Shown piece after piece: positions 1-9,900 of a DNA stretch of 64,000 nt; position 1 is the first letter of the stretch, and every line of letters begins with the position of its first letter. Under the pieces are notes generated by a model. It made no database searches and was not told the origin of the DNA. It saw only the letters and a list, made by a program, of their open reading frames with translations. The translations under genes were made by a program, and so were the position numbers. The DNA is from JAAFJT01 sp043744275. GTDB lineage: Bacteria > Bacteroidota > Bacteroidia > Chitinophagales > Saprospiraceae. Location of the stretch: contig JAYTUY010000173.1 of NCBI GenBank assembly GCA_043744275.1, positions 3,719 to 67,718 on the forward strand, written 5' to 3'.

Positions 1-1043
1 AAATTTTTATCAAAAGCCAATTGACTGAGGGCATTGGTAATTTCTTCTACGGATTCGGGATTGACCAAAAGGGCAGCATCGCCGGCTACTTCGGGCATGG
101 ATGAAGTATTGGATGTGATGACAGGGACATCGCAGTGCATGGCTTCCAAAATGGGGATGCCGAAGCCTTCAAAATTGGACACATAGACAAATGCCTGTGC
201 CGCAGCCGTCAATCTCACCACGTCTTCATCGCTGACATAGCCCGTAAAAATAATATCTTTTTTGAAATCAGCTTTATCAAATGCAGCTTTTACTTCGCCC
301 GTTTGCCAAGCAAAACGACCGCAGATCATGAGTTTAAATGGGGTATTATTCTGCTTTTTAAAGGTATCAAATGCTTCAATCATGCGGTGTACATTTTTAC
401 GAGGATGGACTGCACCGACGTATAGGAAATATGGTGACCCCTCAGTTGCTTCGTCCCTCGCAATGACAAATTTCTTTAAAAACTCCTCTTTTTCATTTGA
501 AGAAATAGGTTTAAATTCTTCTCGACAACCGTTGTAACAGACGTCGATTTTTGAGGCATTTATTTTATAATAATTAATAATGTCTTGCTTCGTAAATTCT
601 GAGACAGTGACGATGCGATTTGCCCTTTTTAGAAAGCGGGGCATAAAATATTTATAATAAAGTCTATTTATAAACTTATCATTATCAATGAAATGCGTGA
701 AAGCGATGTCGTGCACGACTAAAAGGGTAGGCGTTGAAGTGCTGAGACTGAGAAAGTTATCAGGGGAAATAAATACATCGGCTTGGTACTTTTTTAATGC
801 TCTTGCGATTGACCATTCAAACCACCAAATGAATAAAAATGGGTGTCTGGCGGGTGGGAATAATACAACGGGCGTAACGTTAGAACTGAAAATATAGGAC
901 GCATCGAAGGGTCTATCGAAGAAGAAAATGAACTCATGTTCAGGATGTGTGGCTGCCAAACGGCGGAATGTTTCGAGGGTGAAACGCCCGATTCCTTCCA
1001 GTTGATTTTTCAATAAAAAGCGCGTATTGACAGCTATTTTCAA
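1..1043 (-). CDS. GT4-family glycosyltransferase, 3' end beyond the window
   Basis: This open frame runs off the left edge, so only about the first 347 residues are visible. The protein begins MKIAVNTRFL and reads as a GT-B glycosyltransferase of the GT4 type, which moves a sugar from a nucleotide donor onto a glycan or lipid at the cytoplasmic face. Visible landmarks are VVHDIAF, the donor-domain start YVGAVHPRKN, and the E-x7-E loop in EGFGIPILEAM followed by PVITSNTSSMPEVAGDAALLVNP, all typical of the family. I see no ATG; the start that fits family alignments is TTG at 1043, 16 bases after the toxin stop. The frame is open further upstream, so the start is inferred. It probably shares a transcript with the toxin-antitoxin pair upstream. 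One dispersed word (438) lies in the coding sequence. The acceptor sugar cannot be told. Confidence 0.85.
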   Translation of the reverse strand, partial: MKIAVNTRFLLKNQLEGIGRFTLETFRRLAATHPEHEFIFFFDRPFDASYIFSSNVTPVVLFPPARHPFLFIWWFEWSIARALKKYQADVFISPDNFLSLSTSTPTLLVVHDIAFTHFIDNDKFINRLYYKYFMPRFLKRANRIVTVSEFTKQDIINYYKINASKIDVCYNGCREEFKPISSNEKEEFLKKFVIARDEATEGSPYFLYVGAVHPRKNVHRMIEAFDTFKKQNNTPFKLMICGRFAWQTGEVKAAFDKADFKKDIIFTGYVSDEDVVRLTAAAQAFVYVSNFEGFGIPILEAMHCDVPVITSNTSSMPEVAGDAALLVNPESVEEITNALSQLAFDKN

Positions 1044-1059
1044 TGATGATATTACCCCC

Positions 1060-1356
1060 TCAGTATTTTCGCAATTTGGGGTCTTGGCGAGTATTAAAAA
1101 TGTCAACAATTATAAGTTCGTAGCCATCGCAACGATAAAACATTAAATGGTTTTTACCTATTTTAACCATTCGAACAGTAGGGTCAATAAGAGAAGGGTG
1201 ACCGATTTCAGGGTATAGTACTAATAAATCTAACTTCTCATATACATCTTCAGCAAATTTAATAGCGACTTTAAGGGAATATTCATCCTGTAAATAGGCG
1301 GCTATTTCTTCAAAAGTTTTGTCTGCTTTTTCTTCCCAAGTTATTTGCTTAACCAT
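1060..1356 (-). CDS. ParE/RelE-superfamily toxin
   Basis: A 98-residue protein with the ParE/RelE pattern: an N-terminal helix pair (FEEIAAYLQDEYSLKVAIKFAEDVYEKLDLL), then YPEIGHPS, a strand ending MVKIGKNHLMFY, and the C-terminal strand ELIIVDIFNTRQDP. ParE-like members block gyrase and RelE-like members cut ribosome-bound mRNA; the sequence favours the ParE/plasmid-stabilisation side but does not prove it. It overlaps the upstream antitoxin gene by 16 bases, the usual coupled arrangement. Its stop codon TGA is the TGA inside a dispersed ACTGAGGGGG word, so the last two residues, KY, are set by that word. The length is normal for the family, so this is probably intact. Confidence 0.82.
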   Translation of the reverse strand: MVKQITWEEKADKTFEEIAAYLQDEYSLKVAIKFAEDVYEKLDLLVLYPEIGHPSLIDPTVRMVKIGKNHLMFYRCDGYELIIVDIFNTRQDPKLRKY

Positions 1357-1601
1357 TTGGCATGTCTTTTTTTAACTTCTTCATGGCTTAATAAGTTTTC
1401 TCTATTTTTACTTCTTTCAATTGAAGCTTCCAATTTTTCAATTTGTTCTGGTGAAAGTAATGACCATAAATCCTCTTCCTCAACTGCTTCTTTAGCCGAT
1501 TCAAGAATTTTTGCAAGCGCTTCTTTAGTTTGAAGAGAGACAATTATTTCCAGTATTTCATTTTTTAATTCCAATACTGAGTTTTTTTCTAATACTGTCA
1601 T
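1341..1601 (-). CDS. Antitoxin of the ParE/RelE-like pair
   Basis: An 86-residue, mostly helical, acidic protein. The middle (LWSLLSPEQIEKLEASIERSKN) and the basic C-terminal tail (LSHEEVKKRHAKWL) resemble the short antitoxins found directly before ParE/RelE toxins in Bacteroidota. Such proteins bind and neutralise the toxin through the C-terminal part and usually repress their own operon. No clear DNA-binding fold can be assigned by eye. It is first in a likely operon (antitoxin, toxin, perhaps the glycosyltransferase), and the 3' end overlaps the toxin start by 16 bases. The assignment rests on context and composition rather than on a recognised domain. Confidence 0.7.
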   Translation of the reverse strand: MTVLEKNSVLELKNEILEIIVSLQTKEALAKILESAKEAVEEEDLWSLLSPEQIEKLEASIERSKNRENLLSHEEVKKRHAKWLSK

Positions 1602-1682
1602 CTTTGTAAATTTATGATGATGAATAAATTTTAGCCGAGGGAATCTCTTTGCAAAACAAATTTAAACATTAATTCTCAAATA

Positions 1683-3494
1683 TCAAACAGCCTCCTCTTC
1701 CTCTGTCATTTTCTGCTGCTCGAACATTTCATAATAATAGCCTTTGTTGGCGATGAGTTGTTCGTGCGTGCCTTGCTCTGCGATTTCACCGTTTTCGAGG
1801 ACAATTATTTTATCAAATTGTAAAAGTCCGTAGATGCGGTGGGTGATGATGATGGCGGTTTTGTCGGCTAAGGCGTTGTTCAAATAGCCCAATATGGTCT
1901 GCTCTGTAGTGGTATCGACGGCGGAAAGGCAATCGTCGAGTAAGACAATATCGGGTTGTTTTATCAAGGCGCGGGCGATGGAAATGCGCTGCTTTTGACC
2001 GCCCGAAAGCGTGACGCCGCGCTCGCCGACGATTGTATTGAACCCCTCAGTCAAACCCATAATATCGTCATAAACGGCAGCATGGCGGGCAAATTGCTCG
2101 ATTTCTTCTTGAGATGCGCCCTTTTTTCCGAAGGCGATATTGCCTGATACATTGTCTGAAAAGAGGAAAACGTCTTGAGGTACGTAGCCGATTCTTTGAC
2201 GTAACGTATTGAGGTTCAATGACTTAATGTCTTGTCCATCAATTTTTATGATGCCTTCATCCATGCTTTGCGGTGTCACATCGTACATGCGCACGAGGAG
2301 GTCGGCGATGGTGGTTTTACCGCTGCCTGTACGACCGATGATGGCTAATTTTTCCCCTTGTTTTAAATGAAAACTGATATTTCTTAAAGCTGAAATACTG
2401 GTATCTGGATAGGTGAACGAGACGTTTTTGAACTCTATATCGCCTTTTATGTGATTTTGTGATTTTGTGATTGAGTGATTTTGTATATCGGATGGCGTTT
2501 TCAAAAACTCATTGATGCGTTTCATGGACGCTGACGCCTGTTGCGTGAGCGAGGCAATCCAACCGATGGACGTGACGGGCCATGTGAGCATACTCACGTA
2601 TATGACGAACTCCGCGATATTGCCTGGCGTAATGTTGCCCGCTACGACTTGCAAGCCGCCGACATAGACCGTGATGATGGTACTGGCACCAATGCATACG
2701 AGCATGATGGGGAAAAAAGCGTTGTCAATTTTCGCTAAACTCAAGGCTTTTTCCTTGAAAATTTCGCTTTGATTAGCAAAATGGTTCACAATTGGCTCTT
2801 CGCGGACGTAGCTTTTCACGACTCTGATGCCTGAATAGGCTTCTTGAGCAGTGGATGTTAAGGCAGCTAATTGGCGTTGAATTTTTTCACTTCGGCGGTT
2901 GATTTGAGTGCTGACGTAATAAATGCCGATGACCAAAAACGGCAAAGGCAATAAACTATAAAACGTCAAAATCGGGCTGACACTGACCATCGAATAAATG
3001 GTGAGCGTGAATAAAGTCACGAGGTTGACACCATATAATATAGTGGGTCCGAGGTAGTTGCGGACTTTGTTCACGTCTTCGGTGATGCGGCTCATCATAT
3101 CGCCTGTGTTGTTGCGTTTGTAGAAGGCGAGACTGAGGTCTTGATAATGGTCATAAACGGTTTTTCGCAAATCATACTCTATCAAACGGCTCATCACGAT
3201 GATGGTTTGGCGCATAAAATACATGAAAACACCCATCAAAAGTGCTAAAATAACCACGATGACGCCAAAGAAAAGCAGGCTTTTACCCAATATGGAATAC
3301 AAAGCGGCTTGTGATTCAAACCCATCAAAATTTTTATATAAGCTGATGTTGTTGACCACCAAGTCAAGTGCCTTGCGGAGCATTTGTGGCTGCAAAATTC
3401 GGAAGTAGTTGGAAACGGTGACGAACACGATGCCGCCGAGCAAATGCCATTTATATCGCCAAAAATAGGCGTTGAGAGCTTGTAATTCTTTCAT
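1683..3494 (-). CDS. ABC exporter half-transporter (membrane + ATPase), MsbA/MdlB-like
   Basis: A 603-residue type IV ABC exporter subunit. The N-terminal half has about six membrane spans, starting near residue 17 (WHLLGGIVFVTVSNYF), with the MSRITEDVNKVR segment typical of exporters. The C-terminal ATPase has Walker A GRTGSGKTT near residue 385, the signature LSGGQKQRISIARAL and an H-loop in IIITHR. The Walker B region reads IVLLDDCLSAVD: the usual catalytic Glu after the Walker B Asp is Asp here. In heterodimeric exporters this change marks the degenerate-site subunit, yet no partner gene is adjacent, so the protein may homodimerise or pair with a subunit elsewhere. The substrate (lipid, drug or peptide) is unknown. 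One dispersed word (2043) is coded as TEGF. Confidence 0.88.
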   Translation of the reverse strand: MKELQALNAYFWRYKWHLLGGIVFVTVSNYFRILQPQMLRKALDLVVNNISLYKNFDGFESQAALYSILGKSLLFFGVIVVILALLMGVFMYFMRQTIIVMSRLIEYDLRKTVYDHYQDLSLAFYKRNNTGDMMSRITEDVNKVRNYLGPTILYGVNLVTLFTLTIYSMVSVSPILTFYSLLPLPFLVIGIYYVSTQINRRSEKIQRQLAALTSTAQEAYSGIRVVKSYVREEPIVNHFANQSEIFKEKALSLAKIDNAFFPIMLVCIGASTIITVYVGGLQVVAGNITPGNIAEFVIYVSMLTWPVTSIGWIASLTQQASASMKRINEFLKTPSDIQNHSITKSQNHIKGDIEFKNVSFTYPDTSISALRNISFHLKQGEKLAIIGRTGSGKTTIADLLVRMYDVTPQSMDEGIIKIDGQDIKSLNLNTLRQRIGYVPQDVFLFSDNVSGNIAFGKKGASQEEIEQFARHAAVYDDIMGLTEGFNTIVGERGVTLSGGQKQRISIARALIKQPDIVLLDDCLSAVDTTTEQTILGYLNNALADKTAIIITHRIYGLLQFDKIIVLENGEIAEQGTHEQLIANKGYYYEMFEQQKMTEEEEAV

Positions 3495-3603
3495 TTTATG
3501 ATAATTCAGGACTTTTCATGACAATAAGGTGATTGTAAAAAGGACATAAAGTTAACTGATTATTAAGGTAATTGTTTATAATTTTATTGAAAAACCTTGA
3601 ATA

Positions 3604-3774
3604 AAAGAGTCCAGAGGACTCTCACGTTTGTAGAAACATGAACAAATATCCACCAACTACGAGTCCATAGGACTCACACGTTTGTAAGTTTCAACAGACG
3701 TGTGAGTCCTACGGACTCTTGAAACATTTTTGTTATTATTAATTCTACAAACGTGAGAGTCCTCTGGACTCTTT
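3604..3774. repeat. Nested foldback, GAGTCC-N3-GGACTC family, copy 1
   Basis: The outer arms 3604-3635 and 3743-3774 are perfect 32-base inverted repeats. Inside them, 3661-3685 and 3694-3718 form a second inverted repeat with two mismatches over 25 bases. Every arm contains GAGTCC-N3-GGACTC followed by an ACGTTTGT-like tail. The same family recurs at 47075-47237. It looks like a REP/MITE-like dispersed element; no protein is encoded. Confidence 0.85.
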
Positions 3775-3870
3775 ATTTACACCATGAAAAAAATGTCAAA
3801 ATACTGAGGGGGTTAGGCTTTATAAAAAATTGATTATCAATGAGTTGAACCTATATTTAACCTTATTACT

Positions 3871-3904
3871 AACTCTAGGAGGGTTTCAAAACCCTCGTAG
3901 AGTT
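3871..3904. repeat. Short hairpin in the gap before the giant gene's 3' end
   Basis: Arms 3871-3886 and 3889-3904 pair with one mismatch around a two-base loop. It lies between the foldback at 3604 and the terminator at 3919. It could act as an extra terminator or be a dispersed palindrome. The rest of the 3495-3982 gap holds no gene I can support, only one dispersed word at 3803. Confidence 0.6.
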
Positions 3905-3918
3905 GGTGCACATAAAAA

Positions 3919-3948
3919 AGTCCGCCAATCACAATGACTGGCGGACTT
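3919..3948 (-). terminator. Intrinsic terminator of the giant repeat-protein gene
   Basis: Ten-base perfect arms (3919-3928 and 3939-3948, AAGTCCGCCA type) are followed on the minus strand by a run of T. It starts about 35 bases after the stop codon of the 3983-12361 gene, the expected spot. Confidence 0.85.
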
Positions 3949-3982
3949 AAACGCTAATTAAACCTATTTTTCTAATTTTTTT

Positions 3983-6900
3983 TTATCTATGGATTTGGAT
4001 ATATCCAGTCACTCTTTGTTTTTTCTCATCATTGAAAACAATCACGATGAAGTATGTACCATCTGGCAAATATCTACCAACCCATGAACCATCCCAGCCA
4101 TTATCGTTGGTATAGCCTTTGGTTTTGTAAACCTCTGTACCCCAACGGTTGTAGATATAGACTTCGTTGTTCGGATAATTTTCAATGCCTTTTATGACGA
4201 AACGATCGTTCATACCATCACCATTTGGAGAGAAACCATTGAATATTTTGATGCTATCGCCTGCCATGATGAAAATTCCGACCGTTGTCGTATCGCATCC
4301 GAAGGCGTTGCATATCACATACGTGAATGTATCTCTACCAAAAGCATCCGTATTTGGAATGTATAGGGCTTTGTTATCACCTGCTATTGTCACAATACCT
4401 TTTTTAGGCTCTGAAACGATGACTGGTTTTTTCGCACCCCTCAGTGTATCGTTGCTTGTCACATCAATCATAACGGGTTCATTTGATTTTGTTGAAGCCG
4501 TATCAGCATTGGCAATCGGTAATAATTTCGCAATCGAATCACATGTTACATTAATAATGACTTTCGCTGTAGAACAACCTGCGATATTGCATATTTGATA
4601 CACCAACGTATCTTTTCCATTACAGAAAATAGAATCTGGCTGATAAACAATGCTGTTGGTGTTATTGAAAATCGCTGAACCATGTTTTCCAAAAGTGATG
4701 ATTCTGAAAGTATCTGCACCATTTAATGTATCATTTTGCAAGACTGGAATGATGACAGCGATATTGCGACCAGTGGTTGCATTATCCGTAGCTGCAATTG
4801 GCAATAAATTGAATAACGAATCGCATGTGACTGTAATCACCACTAAAGCCGTATCGCAACCATATTGAGTACAAATCTGATAGGTCAATGTATCGTTACC
4901 ACCGCAGAAATTTGGATTTGGGTTGTAAAATATATTGCCGAAAGCATCAAAACGTGCGCTGCCTTTACGAGGCGATTGAACGATTTTAGCAGAATCTAAA
5001 GCTGCTCCATGCAATAAATCATTCGCCAAAACAACCATTGTCAATGAGCGACCTTGAAGCGTACTTCTCGCATCATCTACTGCATCAGGTGGTGTGTTGC
5101 TGACAATATCACAAGTCACATTGACGATGATTTGAGCCGTATCACAACCATTTGATGTACAAATTGAGTAGCTCAATGTATCGTTAGAGCCGCAGAATGT
5201 GCTATCAGGTTGGTATTTAATTTTCAAACCGTTAACACTTGCAACACCATGTCTGGGGGTTTTAATAATAGAAATACTATCTAAAACACCATTTAATTGG
5301 TCATTTGTCAAGGCATCAATATTGATTCCTGTATTTTTAAATGTCGTTGTATAATCATCCACCGCATCAGGACGATTCACTACAAATGAACATGAAACGG
5401 TGATAATTAATTTAGCACTATCGCAACCATTATTATTACAAATTTCATAAGTCAAAGTATCCTTGCCGCAGAAATTAGTCGTTGGTCTGTAGATAATATT
5501 ATTATTGGCATCCACCGAAGCCGTTCCATTAATAGGAGCAGTCAAAATACTGAGGGGTCTAATCAAAGTGCCGTTGATAGCATCATTTGATAAAACACTC
5601 AATGTCGTGCTCACATTTTTATTGACCGTCGCTACATCATCAACAGCGTCTGGATTAGTACCAACGCATTGAATATCAATGATGACTAAAGCCGTATCGC
5701 AACCATCTGCATTGCATATTTCATAAGTCAAAGTATCGCTTCCGCCGCAGAAATTAGCTTGAGGAATATAGACAATTTTGTTAGAGAAATTGACAATTGC
5801 AGTGCCTTTGCTTGGTTGTCTGATGATATTAGTGGTTCTTGTTAAAGTACCATTTTTAGTATCATTCGCTAAAACATCAATCACTATTTGAGTATTTTTA
5901 GTCGTTGTCACCAAATCATTCACCGCATCAGGTTTCAAAATAATGATAGGGCAATTGACTGTAATAATTACCAATCCAGTATCGCAACCGTTGGCATTGC
6001 ATATTTCATAAGTGACTGTATCGGTGCCGCCGCAGAAACCTGCTTGAGGCGTGTAAACGATGTCATTGGCTGAAACAACTGCCGTTCCTTTGCTCGGATT
6101 GCCTAAAATACTGAGGGGTCTGATTAAACCGCCGTTGATGGTATCGTTGGTCAAAACGGCAATATTTACTGCTGTATTTTTCAAAGTTATTGCCAAATCA
6201 TCCACTGCTACTGGGCGTTTACCATTGCCCGTAGGCACAGTATCGCAAGTAATATTGATGAAAATAGTTGCCGTTGCGCACAATGAAAATTGATTACAAA
6301 TACTATAAACAACGGTATCATTGCCACAATATCCTGCTTGCGGATAGTAAACCAATGAATCAATGCCAGCGAAGGCTAATGTGCCATGTTTTGAAGTGGA
6401 AACAATATTCAAAGAGATTAAAGTGCCTTTAATTGTATCGTTTTTAGTCGGTTGGAAAATAAATGGCGTGTTTCTACCTGTCGAAACATTATCATCTAAA
6501 GCAATCGGCTGGTTCGCATTATTATTACCGCCTGTACAATTGACCGTAATAAATGCCCAACCTGTATCGCATCCATTCGCATTGCAAATCACATAACTCA
6601 AGCTGTCATTGCCACCACAGAAATCTAAGGCAGGCGTGTAGGTAATTTGATTACCGTTCACTATTGCTGTTCCATGCTTAGGATTGTTCAAAATACTGAG
6701 GGGTTGGCTCAAAGCACCATTCACCGTATCGTTCGCAATCACCGCTATTTTAATGGATGTATTTTTTAAAGTTGACACAATATCATCTACTGCGGTAGGG
6801 CGTTGACTATTGCCAATCGTATCTGTACAGATGATTGTGGCAATAATAGTCGCCGTATCGCATAGTCGACCTTGATTGCACACGCTGTATGTAATCGTGT

Positions 6901-9900
6901 CTTTTCCACAGAAACCAGTAAATGGCGTGTATATTAATGAGTCAATACTGATAAAACCAATAGAACCATTAGAAGGCGACGTGATGATATTGACAGCGAA
7001 TAATGAGCCGTTCAAAGTATCATTGATCGTTGGTTTAAACAGTTTAAATGAATTTTTATCAAGAGAAATAGCATCATCAATAGCAATAGGTGCTATGATT
7101 GGGCAATTAATAGTCACAACCACAGTCGCCGTAGCACAACCATCAGCGTTGCAAATTTTATAAGTCAATGTATCATTGCCTCCGCAGAAACCAGCTTGTG
7201 GCGTATAGACAATATTATTTGAACCATCCACTGAAGCCGTTCCTTTGTTCGGATTCAATAAAATACTGAGGGGGCTAATTAAAGCACCGTTTTTATTATC
7301 ATTCAATAAAACATTAATGGTAATGGCTGTATTTTTCAAAGTTGAAATAGCATCATTATTGGCAATCGGCGGTACAAGGGCAGGGCAGTTAATAGTCACA
7401 ACCACAGTCGCCGTAGCACAACCATCAGCGTTGCAAATTTTATAAGTCAATGTATCGTTGCCTCCGCAGAAACCAGCTTGCGGCGTATAGACAATATTAT
7501 TTGAACCATCCACTGAAGCCGTTCCTTTGCTCGGATTCAATAAAATACTGAGGGGGCTAATCAAAGCACCATTTGTATTATCATTCGCTAAAGCAGTAAT
7601 CGTAATGGCTGTATTTTTCAAAGTTGAAATAGCATCATTATTGGCAATCGGCGGTACAAGGGCAGGGCAATTTATATTGATATAAACCCAAGCTGTATCG
7701 CAACCATTGGCATTGCATATTTCATAGCTCAAAGAATCTTGACCACCACAGTAATTCGATTGCGGAGTAAAGACGATATAATTGAAGCCATTGACATTCG
7801 CCGTGCCTTTAGTCGGGCTTTTAATAATCTGAATGCTTTGTTTTAAACTACCATTAATTGTATCATTTGATAAAGCATTAATCGTAATACTCGCATTTTT
7901 CAAAGTAGAGACTGCATCATTGAGGGCAATTGGGAATAAACCAGCAGGGCAATTCACCGTAATCACCACTCTACCTGTATCGCAACCGCTTGAATTGCAC
8001 AGTGAATAATAGACTGTATCGTTGCCACTGCAGAAATTTGAGGCAGGCAAATAAACAATATTGTTTGAACCATCAACCGATACCGTAGCACCGCCTGTAT
8101 AATTGATGATATTAATTGGTCCAACTAAAGCACCATTTGTTGTATCATTTGATAAAACACTCGCCGTAACGCTTGTATTTTTCAAGGTAGAAACTGCATC
8201 ATCTACTGCAATCGGATAGACAATTGGCGGACAATTAATAGTAATGAAAACCCAACCCGTATCGCAACCCGTGGCAGTGCATATTTTATAGCCGACAGTA
8301 TCTTTACCGCCGCAGAAATTCGTTGCAGGAATATAAATAATATTGTTTGAACCATCCACACTCACCATCGCACTGCCTGTATAAGCCACAATACTGAGGG
8401 GGTTAATTAAAACACCATTTAGAGTATCATTCAATAAAGCATCGATGAGAATGCCATTATTTTTAGTTGTCGTGACCGCATCATCTACTGCGATTGGATA
8501 TAAAAGAGGTGCAGGGCAATTCACCGTTACAACGACTGTCGCCGTATCGCAACCAGCGGCATTGCATATTTCATACGTCATGGTATCATTACCGCCGCAG
8601 AAATTTAATGCTGGCGTATAGACAATTTTATTCGTAAAATTGACATTCGCTATACCATTTGAAGGTGCTCGAACAATATTAGTTGTTCTCGTTAAAACAC
8701 CATTCGGAATATCATTGAGTGGAACATTAATGACCACCAATGTATTTTTAGTTGTTGTCGCTACATCATTAATAGCATCAGGTTTTAAAGCTGGAGGACA
8801 ATTAACAGTAACAAACACCCAACCTGTATCGCAACCATTCGCATTGCATATTTCATAACCAAACAACTCATTGCCACCACAGAAACTTGGTTCAGGCTTA
8901 TAAATGATATTGTTTGAACCATCCACTGTAATCATTCCAAGTCCTGAATAGCCTACAATACTGAGGGGTTTGATGAGTACACCGTTGGTTGTATCATTCG
9001 CTAAAGCAGCGATTGTAACACTTGTATTTTTTAAAGTAGAAACAACATCATTCACTGCAACAGGATATAAAATAACGGGCGGACAATTGATTGTAATGTA
9101 AACCCAACCTGTATCACAACCATTGACATTGCATATTTCATAACTCAAAGTATCAATACCGCCGCAGAAATTTGGAGTAGGCGTATAATCAATGGTATTA
9201 AATCCATTCACTAATGCCGAACCTTTTGTTGCATTTTGAATAATACGAACACTTTGCGATAAGCCGCCATTGGTGGTATCATTCGCTAAAATATCAATAT
9301 TAATCGCTACATTTTTTAAAGTAGAAATAGTATCCGTTAAGGCAATTGGATATAGTAAAACGGGCGGGCAATTGACAGTCACGACAACTGTTGCCGTATC
9401 ACAGCCGTTTGCATTGCATATTTCATATTTCAAAGTATCGTTTCCACCGCAGAAATCTAAAGCTGGCGTATAAACGATATTGTTTGAACCATCAACACTC
9501 ACCGTAGCACCACCTGAATAGTTGATAATACTGAGGGGTTTGATTAAAACACCATTCGTCGTATCATTTGCTAACGCTGTGATGGTGATGCCTACATTTT
9601 TATCAGTCAAAACTGCATTATCTAAAGCCACAGGTGCAGAACCTGCCACAGGGCAATTGACGGTAATATAAATGAAAGCCGAATCGCATTTAAAATCAGT
9701 GCGACAAATGCGGTATTCAATAGTATCATTGCCGCAATAATCCACCAAAGGCGTATAAACCAAAGAATCAGCACCTACAAAACCCACTGAACCATGTTTT
9801 GGAGCAGTCGCAGTGCCCAATGAGAGCAAAGTGCCGTTGATGGTATCGTTGACCAAAGGGGTAATATATAGGTTTGTATTTTTATTGGCTATCACATTAT

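Noticed and set aside
4185..4598. Plus-strand frames within the giant genes (4185, 9813, 10320, 41328 and others)
   Set aside because: They are shadows of repeated minus-strand codons, with no family features of their own.
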